A stretch of DNA of 64,000 nt from Odontesthes bonariensis (lineage: Eukaryota; Chordata; Actinopteri; Atheriniformes; Atherinopsidae), in the NCBI RefSeq assembly GCF_027942865.1, contig NC_134509.1:30512197-30576196 (forward strand). Reading direction: 5' to 3'. Position numbers and translations under genes: made by a program. Shown here in pieces: positions 32,086 through 42,433 of the stretch (positions are counted from its first letter, which is position 1; the number at the start of each line of letters is the position of its first letter). Below the pieces are notes generated by a model, which saw only the letters and a list, made by a program, of their open reading frames with translations, ran no database searches and was not told the DNA's origin.

Positions 32086-32744
32086 AGTGTTAGTTCGCCA
32101 TTTTGCACATTAAGCCCTGTTTTGGGGGTATTCTGGGATGAGTTAGAGATGTTCTGATCACAATTTGGACATTTGGTGCTGAACGGAGCATTTAGGTATC
32201 CACTGCTGCAGCCCCCCCACCTTTGCATTGAGTCAATGACCACTCAAGCAAACAATCATAAAACGGCATTAAACTTTCGTTTTGCAGAGACATGAAACTC
32301 ACCGTGTGGTCTGTGGTGGACAGCGATACGTTGGCTCGAAAATCACTGCGAAATACGCTTCCAGAGAAGTTATAATACCATTATTGTCCGTCTTCATGTC
32401 TGGATGTCTTGCTGCTGCTATTCAACGGTGTCCGGAAAAATAGGTCCACCAAATGCTAAAACAACTGTTAGAAGGCACATTTCGCTGCGATTTTCGGGTC
32501 AATTTATCGCTGTCCACCACAGACCACACGGTGAGTTCCATGTCTTTTCAAACGAAAGTTTAATGCCGTTTTATGATTGTTTCCTTGAGTGGTCATTGAC
32601 TCAATGCAAAGGTGGGGGGGCTGCAGCAGTGGATACCTAAATGCTCCGTTCAGCACCAAATGTCCAAATTGTGATAGAACATCTATAATTCACCCCAGAC
32701 TACCTAAAAACAGGGCTTAATGTGCAAAATGGTGAACTAACCCT
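32086..32744. mobile_element. 659-bp TTAA MITE, private to copy 2
   Basis: TTAA at 32082-32085 and 32745-32748; ends AGTGTTAGTTCGCCATTTTG and CAAAATGGTGAACTAACCCT. Inverted arms cover most of its length (for example the ccactgctgcagccccccc tract against its complement near 32615). It is in an intron of the cep95-like gene; copy 1 reads straight through at about 7652. Confidence 0.88.
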
Positions 32745-33164
32745 TTAAAAACACTCGCCCTCTGCTGGACTGCAAGGCAAACCACTTGGAATATTCTATT
32801 CGACACAGAGGGGTCAGATAAGGCCAGAATGTGTATTTTTTTCCGCCAGCATTTTGAAAGGAAGACTAAAATTTAAAAAAGAAAATGATTTACTTTTTCT
32901 TGAGTCTTTTTCCGAACCTGGATCTCTTCCCGCTCCTGTGCAAGTTTTTCTGCTAGTAGTGAAAACTGAAAAAGAGAAAAGCAACGTCATGCAACTCCTG
33001 GAAATGAGCAGTCAGTTTGGAAACTACACAGAAGTACGTGCGACTGTGTTGTGTTTGGGTCTCACTTGGTCTTTGTAGTAGTTCTCCAAGGACTCGATCT
33101 GATCCTGGTGTTGTCTCTGATGCACCAGTCGCTGCTCCTTGGCATAAGCCCTCTGTTCTCTTAA

Positions 33165-33435
33165 AGGACAAGACCGTTTTTTTGACATTGGGCCCTTGAT
33201 TTCACATTATAACATGATGTTCTACTCAACCCTGCTTGTTGTTGGTAATTTGGAGCTGTTCCGAAGATATTCGAGAGGCGTCTGGCTGCTCTCTTGAGAT
33301 ATTCGGCCATGAAACGGTTTCCTATGGGCAACGTTATACAGGCACAAACTATGCTTTTTATAATTTATTAATTACTGTACACTAGCACTGATAACGTGGA
33401 GGTGCGTCGCTTACTTAAAAAAATCCGGGTTACTT
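33165..33435 (+). mobile_element. T3 end fragment replacing cep95 exons
   Basis: It starts at TTAA (33161-33164) inside an exon and matches T3 from AGGACAAGACCG to aaaatccgggttact, then switches to sequence equal to 9103 of copy 1. The right half of T3 and about 1.03 kb of host are missing, as expected from insertion followed by a deletion that began at the T3 centre. Confidence 0.85.
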
Positions 33436-34390
33436 TCACTGGAGAGAGAGAGAGAGGGAGAGATGGGGACATTTTATGCCAGAGCATCGATATCTGTTTA
33501 TTCCCCAACTATTTTCCTCGCACAAATAAAAACATTAGAACTAACAAACCCCCCTTTTTCTACAACTTGACAGTCCCATTGAGGGACAATGGAAGACAAT
33601 GACACCAGTAACATGTTCCAGTGAAGCAGGTGACATTAGCCCAGATAAGGACAGTCCAGTCTTGCCAAAAATCCCAGCTAAAACCAAGGAGCACACAGCT
33701 AGTAATACACAGACAGTAGAGCGAAGTACTGGCTAATTAATGCTAGGAGCAACTTTAAGGGCTGGCAAGTGGCTCAGCCAGCCTGAAGCTCTATTTATGG
33801 ATTTAGGATCATCATTTTGCCACCGAAGGCCATCAATGTTGACAATAACAGTCTGAAGGGTTATTGTTTTAGCCTCTGGTAAGAATACTGATTTAGGAAA
33901 AAAAAGAAAACACATTCAGAAATGGAGAAAAAGACCTTAACAGTAAATTCCTGTAGCTAATGTTGAGAAAAACAGCACAAAAATACAGTATGGGCTCACT
34001 GTGATGTATCTAGTACTTTATGGGATGATAGAAATATTACTCAGGTCTGTTCCTAAGTCCAAGTAAAAATCACTGTGAGACATGTTTAATATGAAGGAAC
34101 TCCACACAGTAAACACATCTTTGAACTTACTTGGTGCAACTTTCCTGGTGGGTTCCTGGTGTCTCTGTCCTCCTGTCGTGTGTGTGCTCTGATGTGTCCT
34201 GTGCTGAGTCTTTGTTTTGACTGGCGACCGCCTCGCCACTAGGGAAACCTCCCCTAGAATGGCCTCTCTGTACTCTTGCTCCTAAGCATACACACACCAC
34301 CAAGCTTTAGCCCACTAGAACAAATTGTTTAACTCTTGGATGCAAACAGCAGACTTGTAACTTTATAATTGCCACTTTGCAGCAGTTTGA

Positions 34391-35198
34391 TGTATTTTCA
34401 TCACATCTGAAGGTTTGAACTGCAGTGAAGTGCACTTATAGACAAATTTGCAAGAAATATTTAGGAGACATTGGTGGGACACGGCCCAACTTTGAAGTGA
34501 ATAACTCTTAATGTCTCTGAATGCGATTATGGACAGTTCTTATTTGTTAATACTTGTGAAGATCTCTCAGCCAGGCTAAAGATCTCTACTGTGTAAAAGA
34601 CAATTGTATGTCTTTGTAAATCTGCTCTTTCACTTACTGACAAAGATCAGAAAGAATTTTGAGTTTTAACTTTAAAAAAGTTGCTTTTTCTATCTTTAAG
34701 ATGCTCATAGTTCAACAAAGTGCTGGTGCATTGGCAGACGTGATTGTAAATGGATAATTAGCCAATATTTGTCTTGTATAATTATTGTATTGTACAATTA
34801 TTATATTATAAACAAATCAACGGGATGATTGTCATCAAATCTAAAAGTAAACAATTTACATATTAATGTTAGAAAAAAAATGTTTTAATTTATTCTGCTA
34901 AATCAATATAGAAACTGATTTTTTTCAGAAAACCTTCTAGTACCAGGCTAAAATAACCAGGTTATTTAATCTTATACAGTCTATTTGGTTGCTCTTGTTT
35001 AATTCATTTGTTTATGTTTATTTAGCCTCCAACAGAAGTGTTAAAGTTTAACCTGGTAAAATGATGAAGACGAATTGTCTTTTTCTTTTGCTTTTTCTGG
35101 GGATGCAAGATGTAAATATTTTCCAATTTATTCTTTCAATGACACGGAGGTGTGCTTGCTTTACTCGTACTACAGCAGAAATGACATTACCAATTTAC
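34391..35198. other. cep95-like intron, AT-rich
   Basis: Lies between exons 34131-34281 and 35199-35288. No transposon ends or ORFs were recognised. Confidence 0.5.
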
Positions 35199-35639
35199 AG
35201 CTTTCTGAGCTTTTAGACGAGCCTTGTGTAGTTCTGTCCGTTCTTTGTCCTCGTATCTTCTCAACTCCTCCTCAAAGGCCTTGTTCTCCTGATATCATCA
35301 AAGAGGGTTGTTTGTTTTTCCAAACACAGAACATGAGAAATTTCATCTTCAGGTCAGAGATGATACAGCAGTAAAAAGGTTCTTTAATCTGGATTAATTT
35401 TTACAGGTGCTACAGATTAATAACTACCACTCTTAGCCTTTATTGTCCACAAAATATTAATTCAGTGTAGCATTTAAATCTATTAAGTTGTCTGCCAACT
35501 CTAGCAAGTGTTAATGGCGTACACTGCAGAGATTATGCTGTTATTAAATGAATCTATTTGAAATACATGATGAATTATCTGGTTTATTATTATCTGGCTT
35601 TCAAGCACTGGATGACTAATACCAGAAAAGTCACGAGGA

Positions 35640-38035
35640 ATCCAGCACCTACTCACTTTACTGAGAGGAAGCAGGAGAGCCGGGCAGCAGGACCACAGCC
35701 GGGTAGCGGGGGACCGGCCGTCCTCCAGGAGCAACTGGAGGAACTCCAGAATCCTAGGGACAGGACAGTGCACAGGGTCCTCACCCCTGTCCAAGCACCA
35801 TGTAGTGAACAGCCGCCACCTCTATTCATAAAGCGCCAGGGTAGAAGGCGCCCTCGCGTTTAGGATGGTATGGCAGACCTCGCCAGAGCACTCAGTCAGC
35901 AGCGGGTCGGGCCCTGCAGTGGCCAGACCCACAGCTGCAGGCGGGATGGGTCGGGATGCCAGATCTGACCCTGCCGCTGAGACAGGAGATCCCTCCTGTC
36001 GGGGAGGCGCCACGGGGAACCGCTGCAGAGCCTGTGCAGCAGTGGAAACCACGTCCTCCCTGGCCAAAATGGGGCTACCAACAGCAGCCTGTGGCCCTGC
36101 TGGAGGACCCTCTGTATCGTAGGGACTATCAGAGGGATCGGCGGGAAAGCATAGAGGAGAACATCTGGCCAGTCGTGGGCCAGAGCATCCTGTCCCAGGG
36201 GACTGCTCTCCTCTGTCAGGGAGAACCAGAGGGGGCAATGGGTCGACTCTTCTGAGGCAAAGAGGTCCACGTTTGCTCTGCCGAAGGTGGTCCAGATATT
36301 GAGCACCACCTCCGGATGGAGCTGCCACTCCCCCGGCGGAGGCTTGCAACGGGAGAGCAAGTCCGCCGTCTGGTTGCGTTCCCCGGGCAAATACATTGCC
36401 CTTAGGCTGGCTAAGCGTGGTGCTGCCCACAGCAGGAGGACCCGGGATGCCTGCAGCAGCAGTGCAGACCTGGTGCCACCTTGGTGGTTTATGTGGGAGA
36501 CGGCCGAAACATTGTCCGACCGCACGAGGACATGTCGGCCCCTCAAGAAAGGGAGGAAAGCCTGCAACGCCCTGTGCACAGCCCGCAGCTCTAGTGCGTT
36601 GATGTGCTGTGAGCGGTCCTGCGCCGGCCACAGCCCCTGAGCCGTCCGGTTCTGCCACACGGCGCCCCACCCCGAGAGGGAGGCGTCCGTCGTGACTGCC
36701 TCGCGACGGGATGCAATGGAGCCCATGGGCATGCCCTGGAGGAGAAACGAACAGCTTCCTCCACGGGGCCAGGGCAAGAAGGCAACGGTGGGACACCGCA
36801 AGCCTCCTGTGCCGGTGTCTCTTGGCGTCCAGGTGAAAGCTGTGCAACCACCTCTGGAGGGGACGCAGCGACAGCAATCCTAAGGGGACCACAGCAGCCG
36901 CAGCTGTCAGTTTCCCCAGGACGCGTAAGAACTCCGCGTAGTGGAACCGCCTGCCTTCCCGAAACGGGAGGAGGTGGCGGAGGATGTCGTCCACCCTCGC
37001 CGTGGCGACGGGCAGGCCATCATGGTGACCGCATCGAGGGTCACCCCAAGAAAAACTGTGTTCTGTGATGGGACCAGGCCACTCTTTGTAAAATTCACCC
37101 TGAGGCCCAAACGGGCCACATGGGAAAGAAGACACGTAGTGTCGAGGGCCACCTGAGACTGGGACGGCGCACAGACGAGCCAGTCGTCCAGATACGGCAA
37201 GATCTTCATGCCCCGCGACTGTAGGTGCGAAAGGGCTGCCGTCACACACCTGGTGAACACCCGTGGGGAGAGGGAGAGACCAAACGGGAGCACCCTGAAC
37301 TGGAAATGACGCCCCTGAAAGGCGAATCGCAGAAACTGCCGATGGTGTGGCGCCACAGGAACGTGAAAGTAGGCATCCTCCAGGTCTATGGAGGTAAACC
37401 ACTCCCCTCTGGAGACCGTACGCAGAACCTCTGCAGTGGTCAACATATGGAACCTCAAGACCTTCAGGAACCTGTTGAGGTTCCTGAGGTCGAGGATAGG
37501 TCGGAATCCGCCATCTTTCTTTGCTACCAGAAAGTAAGTCGAGTAGAACCCCCCGGGGTGCAACAGGGGGTCTACCGGTTCGATGGCATCCTTGCCCAGG
37601 AGGACGAACAGCCCCTGGGCGAGGGCTCGGGCTTTCGCCGGGTCGCGGATGACAGTCATCCTGACTCGACCATGGGTCGGGGGCCGACGTCGGAACTGAA
37701 GTTTGTACCCGTGGGTCAAGGTGGAAAGAACCCACGGGTCCCTGGTGGAAGCAGCCCAGTAGCTGAGCTGCTGCTGGGAAAAAAGGCCGACGGTCGGCCC
37801 CGTGGCCTCAGCATCGGGCCCCCCGACCTCTAGAGGCTCCAGGGGCACGACGGGCAGTACGTGAGACCTGAGGTTGCCCAGGGGGCAGTCGCTCAGGCGC
37901 CCGAAAGGACTGCGCCTGCCGCTGAGCAGGCTGTGGGCGTGAGTACTGGGGCCGAGGGAGGCCCCTGGCCCATGAGTGGGTGCCGCGCTGCAGGGCAGCT
38001 GGACAAAGCTATTCATGAGCTGAGACCCAACTAAC
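35640..38035 (-). mobile_element. DIRS-type retroelement fragment
   Basis: Minus-strand RT (38016-36907) carries YSTYFLVAKKDGGFRPILDL and LPYLDDWLV at about residue 275. An RNase H frame (36801-35896) carries TDASLSGWG and ALELRAVHRAL. A third frame at about 35822 begins NARAPSTLALYE, the usual start of the tyrosine recombinase. The recombinase body is missing, and the frames overlap as in DIRS/Ngaro elements. It lies in an intron of the cep95-like gene, antisense to the window and in sense with that gene. Edges are approximate. Confidence 0.82.
36907..38016 (-). CDS. DIRS reverse transcriptase
   Basis: A 369-codon frame with the fingers-palm order NRFLKVLRFHMLTTAE, WFTSIDLEDAYFHVPV, FGLSLSPRVFT and LPYLDDWLV. 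The DIRS form of RT is recognised by DDW after YL. The N-terminus may be chimeric with gag-like sequence. The C-terminus runs into a frame change before RNase H. Confidence 0.8.
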   Translation of the reverse strand: MNSFVQLPCSAAPTHGPGASLGPSTHAHSLLSGRRSPFGRLSDCPLGNLRSHVLPVVPLEPLEVGGPDAEATGPTVGLFSQQQLSYWAASTRDPWVLSTLTHGYKLQFRRRPPTHGRVRMTVIRDPAKARALAQGLFVLLGKDAIEPVDPLLHPGGFYSTYFLVAKKDGGFRPILDLRNLNRFLKVLRFHMLTTAEVLRTVSRGEWFTSIDLEDAYFHVPVAPHHRQFLRFAFQGRHFQFRVLPFGLSLSPRVFTRCVTAALSHLQSRGMKILPYLDDWLVCAPSQSQVALDTTCLLSHVARLGLRVNFTKSGLVPSQNTVFLGVTLDAVTMMACPSPRRGWTTSSATSSRFGKAGGSTTRSSYASWGN

Positions 38036-38158
38036 CTCTGTGAGCTACTAAATATACCTGATCAAGTTCTTCTAGTCGATGGGAGAGTTTCTCAGATATG
38101 TGATGCAGCTCTGTGCTCTGTGAAGATGAGTCCATCTCGTCTTCCATCGCGTGATTGT

Positions 38159-38946
38159 CTGATAAGATTCGCATTCGAGTATGGGGTACACTAAACACCT
38201 ATGATGACTATGATATGAGTGATATGACTGATGTCCCACTGATGTCCCACTATGATGTCATGGATGACATCACTGTTTTGTCATCATCAGTCAAAGATTA
38301 CATAAAGGAGCGTGTGTTAGTTTAGGGCGGAGCTTAAGTTGCTCCGCCTCTAAAGTAATTGTGTGGTTCAACTGAAACTAAAAGGGGATGTTTTTCTGAT
38401 GACATCACACTTCAGTTCCCCTTCCTGATAATTAGAGTCACCACTGCAAGTGCAATTAAAAAAGGGAAGTAAAAATCCAATCATACATCTTTATAAAAAT
38501 GACTTTGTAGGCAGGTGACGCAGTGGCCAGAGGAGTCCCTGAAAAACAAAAAAAGAAGGATGTTTGTTGTCAAGAAGAGACACAAAGTTAAGAAATGGTC
38601 CAGAATAAAATAGAACTCGCATGGTCTCTGATCATAGATAGATACATACATAGATACAATAGAACAGCGGAACAGAACAGAACAGATCTTTATTCTGAGC
38701 AGTTTTACAAAATAATGCAGGAGAGGTTTTTTTTATTAATGAAACACATCTTTATTGAAACTGATTGTAGAATAACTTCAAACATTCAGAGTAACACTCA
38801 AACACGTTTTACAAGAATATTTTGCAAGATATTTTTAAAAGCATCTTATCTCCTCAGAAAATAACTGACTCTGTGCCTTACTAAAATTTTCACCACACAC
38901 GTGAAATTCAAAGTTTTAAAATGAATATATAAAAAGACAAACAGGA
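38159..38946. other. Upstream flank or intron of the cep95-like gene
   Basis: No further exon of that gene was found. It contains short tandem patterns (gatgtcccact repeated near 38230; agata and gaaca units at 38634-38690) and a T-run near 38720. Confidence 0.45.

Positions 38947-39001
<55 letters not shown>
38947..39001 (+). rRNA. 3' fragment of 18S rRNA fused to a LINE
   Basis: CTGAGAAGACGATCAAACTT through GTAACAAGGTT matches, from recall, the nearly invariant 3' end of eukaryotic 18S rRNA, stopping about 30 nt before its end. It joins directly to the LINE 5' end and has the same orientation. It is not a functional rRNA gene. Confidence 0.85.
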
Positions 39002-42000
39002 ACAGCTCCCCGTGAGCTGTCACCTTATCGTGGTGGGGGGGTTTGCGTGCCCCAATGAGTCTGGGAGCTATGTTGTCTGGGGCTTTAAGCCCCTGGTAGG
39101 GTCACCCATGGCAAACAGATCCTAGATGAGGGACCAGACAAAGAACAGCTCACAAGACCTCTATGATGGATGAAACTATTGGACACCGTGTTCCTTTGCC
39201 CGGGCGTGGGTTACCGGGGCCCCCCCCTGGAGCCAGGCCCAGGGGTGGGGCCCGCTGGCGAGCGCCTGGTGGCCGGGTCTGTGCCCGTGGGGCTCGGTCG
39301 GGCACAGCCCGAAGAAACGGCACGGGTCCCCCTTCCCACGGGCTCACCACCCGTGGGAGGGGCCATGGGGGTCGGGTGCAGTGTGAGCTGGGCGGCAGCC
39401 GAAGGCGGGGACCTTGGCGGTCTGATCCTCGGCTACTGAAGCTGGCTCTTGGGACGTGGAACGTCACCTCTCTGCTGGGGAAGGAGCCTGAGCTGGTGCG
39501 CGAGGCTGAGCGGTTCCGGCTAGATATAGTTGGACTCACCTCGACACATGGCTTGGGCTCCGGAACCAGCCTCCTCGAGAGGGGTTGGACTCTCTTCCAC
39601 TCTGGAGTTGCCCGTGGTGAGAGGCGTAGAGCAGGTGTGGGCATACTTATTGCCCCCCGGCTGTGCGCCTGTACATTGGGGTTCACCCCGGTAGACGAGA
39701 GGGTAGCCTCCCTCCGGCTTAGGGTGGGGGGACGGGTCCTGACTGTTGTTTGTGCTTATGCACCGAACGGCAGTTCAGAGTACCCACCCTTTTTGGAGTC
39801 CCTGGAGGAGGCACTGGAGAGTGCTCCTCCGGGAGACTCCCTCGTCCTGCTGGGGGACTTCAATGCTCACGTGGGCAATGACAGTGAGACCTGGAGGGGC
39901 GTGATTGGGAGGAACGGCCCCCCCGATCTGAATCAGAGTGGTGTTTTGTTGTTGGACTTCTGTGCTCGTCACGGACTGTCCATAACGAACACCATGTTCA
40001 GGCATAAGGGTGTCCATATGTGCACCTGGCACCAGGACACCCTAGGCCTCAGCTCGATGATCGACTTTGTGGTTGAATCGTCAGACTTGCGGCCGTATGT
40101 CCTGGACACTCGGGTGAAGAGAGGGGCGGAGCTGTCAACTGATCACCACCTGGTGGTGAGTTGGCTCCGCTGGTGGGGGAGGAAGCCGGTCAGACCTGGC
40201 AGGCCCAAACGTATTGTGAGGGTCTGTTGGGAACGGCTGGCGGAATCCCCTGTAAGGAGGAGTTTCAACTCCCACCTCCGGCAGAGCTTCAACCATGTCC
40301 CGAGGGAGGTGGGGGACATTGAGCCCGAATGGGACATGTTCCGTGCCTCCATTGTTGAGGCGGCCGACCGGAGCTGTGGCCGTAAGGTGGTTGGTGCCTG
40401 TCGTGGCGGCAATCCCCGAACCCGCTGGTGGACACCAGTGGTGAGGGAGGCCGTCAAGCTGAAGAAGGAGTCCTATCGGGCCTTTTTGGCCAGTGGGACT
40501 CTGGAAGCAGCTGATGGGTACCGACAGGCCAAGCGGAACGCAGCCTCGGCGGTTGCTGAGGCAAAAACTCGGGCTTGGGAAGAGTTCGGGGAGGCCATGG
40601 AGAACGACTTCCGGACGGCCTCGAGGAGATTCTGGTCCGCCATCCGGCGGCTCAGGGGGGGGAAGCGGTGCACCGTCAACACCGTGTATGGTGAGGGCGG
40701 GGCTCTGCTGACTTCTACAAGGGACGTCGTGAGTCGGTGGGGGGAATACTTTGAGGGCCTCCTCAATCCTACCGACACGCCTTCCGATGAGGAAGCAGAG
40801 TTGGGGAGCTCGGACGTGGGACCTCCCATCTCTGGGGCTGAGGTCGCCGAGGTGGTCAAAAAACTCCTCGGTGGCAAGGCCCCGGGGGTGGATGAGGTCC
40901 GTCCTGAGTTCCTCAAGGCTCTGGATGTTGTGGGGCTGTCTTGGTTGACACGCCTCTGCAGCATCGCGTGGACATCGGGGGCAGTGCCTCTGGACTGGCA
41001 GATTGGGGTGGTGGTCCCCCTCTTTAAAAAGGGGGACCGGAGGGTGTGTTCCAACTATGGGGGGATCACACTCCTCAGCCTCCCTGGTAAGGTCTATTCG
41101 GGGGTACTGGAGAGGAGGATCCGACGGATAGTCGAATCTCGGATTCAGGAGGTGCAGTGTGGTTTTCGTCCTGGCCGTGGAACAGTGGACCAGCTCTATA
41201 CCCTCCGCAGGGTCCTGGAGGGTGCATGGGAATTCGCCCTACCGGTCTACATGTGTTTTGTGGACTTGGAGAAGGCGTTCGACCGTGTCCCTCGGGGACT
41301 CTTGTGGGGGGTGCTCCGGGAGTATGGAGTGCCGGACTCTTTGATACAGGCTGTTCGGTCCCTGTATGACCGGTGTCAGAGTTTGGTCCGCATTGCCGGC
41401 AGTAAGTCGGACATGTTTCCTGTGAGGGTTGGACTCCGTCAGGGCTGCCCTTTGTCACCGATTCTGTTCATAATTTTTATGGACAGAATTTCTAGGCGCA
41501 GCCAGGGCGTTGAGGGGGTCCGGTTTGGCGACCTCAGAATCGGGTCTCTGCTCTTTGCGGACGATGTGGTTCTGTTGGCGTCCTCAGGCCGTGACCTTCA
41601 GCTCTCACTGGAGCGGTTCGCAGCCGAATGTGAAGCGGCTGGGATGAGAATCAGCACCTCCAAATCCGAGACCATGGTCTTCGGCCGGAAAAGGGTGGAA
41701 TGCCCTCTCCGGGTCGGGAATGAGATCCTTCCCCAAGTGGAGGAGTTCAAGTATCTCGGGGTCTTGTTCACGAGTGAGGGACGAATGGAGCAGGAGATTG
41801 ACAGACGGATCGGTGCGGCGTCTGCAGTGATGCGGGCTCTGCACCGGCCCGTCGTGGTGAAGAAGGAGCTGAGCCAGAAGGCGAAGCTCTCGATTTACCG
41901 GTCAATCTATGTTCCTACCCTCACCTATGGTCACGAGCTGTGGGTAGTGACCGAAAGAACGAGATCGCGAATACAAGCGGCCGAAATGAGTTTCCTCCGC

Positions 42001-42367
42001 AGGGTGTCTGGGCTCTCCCTTAGAGATAGGGTGAGAAGCTCGGTCATCCGGGAGAGGCTCGGAGTAGAACCGCTGCTCCTCCGCATCGAGAGGAGTCAGA
42101 TGAGGTGGCTCGGGCATCTAGTGAGAATGCCTCCTGGACGCCTCCCCGGTGAGGTGTTCCGGGCCCGTCCCACTGGGAGGAGGCCCCGGGGAAGACCCAG
42201 GACACGTTGGAGAGACTATGTCTCTCGGCTGGCCTGGGAACGCCTCGGGGTCCCCCCAGAAGAGCTGGAGGAAGTGGCCGGGGACAGGGACGTCTGGGTC
42301 TCTTTGCTCAAGCTGCTGCCCCCGCGACCCGATCCCCGGACCAGCGGAAGATGATGGATGGATGGAG
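39002..42367 (+). mobile_element. APE-type non-LTR retrotransposon, apparently full length
   Basis: It starts with a structured leader (gagctgtcacc near 39014 and a G-run) that is also at the start of the second copy (42434). One long ORF fills most of it, and it ends in a GATG/GATGG repeat tail. The lack of an upstream gag-like ORF and the very short 3' UTR suggest the RTE/CR1-L2 group; the exact clade was not fixed. AGGAC may be a short target duplication (38943-38947; after 42366). Confidence 0.85.
39163..42354 (+). CDS. LINE endonuclease-reverse transcriptase polyprotein
   Basis: A 1063-codon open frame from ATG at 39163. After a Pro/Gly/Arg-rich N-terminus, the APE-type endonuclease begins [12 protein letters not shown] (about residue 92) with [11 protein letters not shown] (about 230) and [11 protein letters not shown] (about 326). 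The RT follows with [39 protein letters not shown] and the catalytic FADDVVLL (about 798). The C-terminus has RWLGHLVRM and a [10 protein letters not shown] motif common in fish LINEs. No internal stop is seen, so this copy could still code for an active protein that nicks target DNA and primes reverse transcription. Confidence 0.92.
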   Translation: MMDETIGHRVPLPGRGLPGPPPGARPRGGARWRAPGGRVCARGARSGTARRNGTGPPSHGLTTRGRGHGGRVQCELGGSRRRGPWRSDPRLLKLALGTWNVTSLLGKEPELVREAERFRLDIVGLTSTHGLGSGTSLLERGWTLFHSGVARGERRRAGVGILIAPRLCACTLGFTPVDERVASLRLRVGGRVLTVVCAYAPNGSSEYPPFLESLEEALESAPPGDSLVLLGDFNAHVGNDSETWRGVIGRNGPPDLNQSGVLLLDFCARHGLSITNTMFRHKGVHMCTWHQDTLGLSSMIDFVVESSDLRPYVLDTRVKRGAELSTDHHLVVSWLRWWGRKPVRPGRPKRIVRVCWERLAESPVRRSFNSHLRQSFNHVPREVGDIEPEWDMFRASIVEAADRSCGRKVVGACRGGNPRTRWWTPVVREAVKLKKESYRAFLASGTLEAADGYRQAKRNAASAVAEAKTRAWEEFGEAMENDFRTASRRFWSAIRRLRGGKRCTVNTVYGEGGALLTSTRDVVSRWGEYFEGLLNPTDTPSDEEAELGSSDVGPPISGAEVAEVVKKLLGGKAPGVDEVRPEFLKALDVVGLSWLTRLCSIAWTSGAVPLDWQIGVVVPLFKKGDRRVCSNYGGITLLSLPGKVYSGVLERRIRRIVESRIQEVQCGFRPGRGTVDQLYTLRRVLEGAWEFALPVYMCFVDLEKAFDRVPRGLLWGVLREYGVPDSLIQAVRSLYDRCQSLVRIAGSKSDMFPVRVGLRQGCPLSPILFIIFMDRISRRSQGVEGVRFGDLRIGSLLFADDVVLLASSGRDLQLSLERFAAECEAAGMRISTSKSETMVFGRKRVECPLRVGNEILPQVEEFKYLGVLFTSEGRMEQEIDRRIGAASAVMRALHRPVVVKKELSQKAKLSIYRSIYVPTLTYGHELWVVTERTRSRIQAAEMSFLRRVSGLSLRDRVRSSVIRERLGVEPLLLRIERSQMRWLGHLVRMPPGRLPGEVFRARPTGRRPRGRPRTRWRDYVSRLAWERLGVPPEELEEVAGDRDVWVSLLKLLPPRPDPRTSGR

Positions 42368-42433
42368 GACAATATGAATTAAATATATATATTTTGAATT
42401 TTATTTAAATTATTGGAGAATAACTTTAAATAT

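Larger units (their letters stand above)
22966..34390. repeat. Segmental duplication, copy 2
   Basis: It begins inside a T2 right arm (22966-23347, ending at the same TTAA as T2 in copies 1 and 3), is interrupted by T4 (23465-28472), then follows copy 1 from about 3950 to 10053. Exons a and b of the zinc-knuckle gene are absent. Relative to copy 1 it lacks the 443-bp MITE and has T4, two other TTAA MITEs, and a T3 fragment in place of about 1 kb. Confidence 0.9.
31242..38158 (-). pseudogene. cep95-like gene, copy 2: more 5' exons but broken 3' half
   Basis: Exons on the minus strand from upstream: 38058-38158 (ending LSHRLEELDQ), 35199-35288 (ENKAFEEELRRYEDKERTEL), 34131-34281, remnant of the next, 33066-33164 (99 of 147 bp), 32894-32965, and the last exon 31242-31411 plus 31789-31796. 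The first two are absent from copy 1, and the phase at 35199 fits 34281, so this copy holds the original upstream part. Sequence equal to 8070-9102 of copy 1 is replaced by a T3 fragment, removing two exons, nearly all of a third and part of a fourth. A 374-bp MITE splits the last exon after eight bases. A DIRS fragment lies in the upstream intron. Confidence 0.65.

Noticed and set aside
35822..37735. 637-codon minus-strand ORF in the DIRS region
   Set aside because: Mostly a GC-rich shadow of RT and RNase H in other frames. Only its last dozen residues belong to the recombinase start.
39002..39115. Possible self-cleaving (HDV-like) ribozyme at the LINE 5' end
   Set aside because: The leader is structured and shared by both copies, but I could not place the double-pseudoknot helices or the catalytic C with confidence. 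Needs a covariance-model search.
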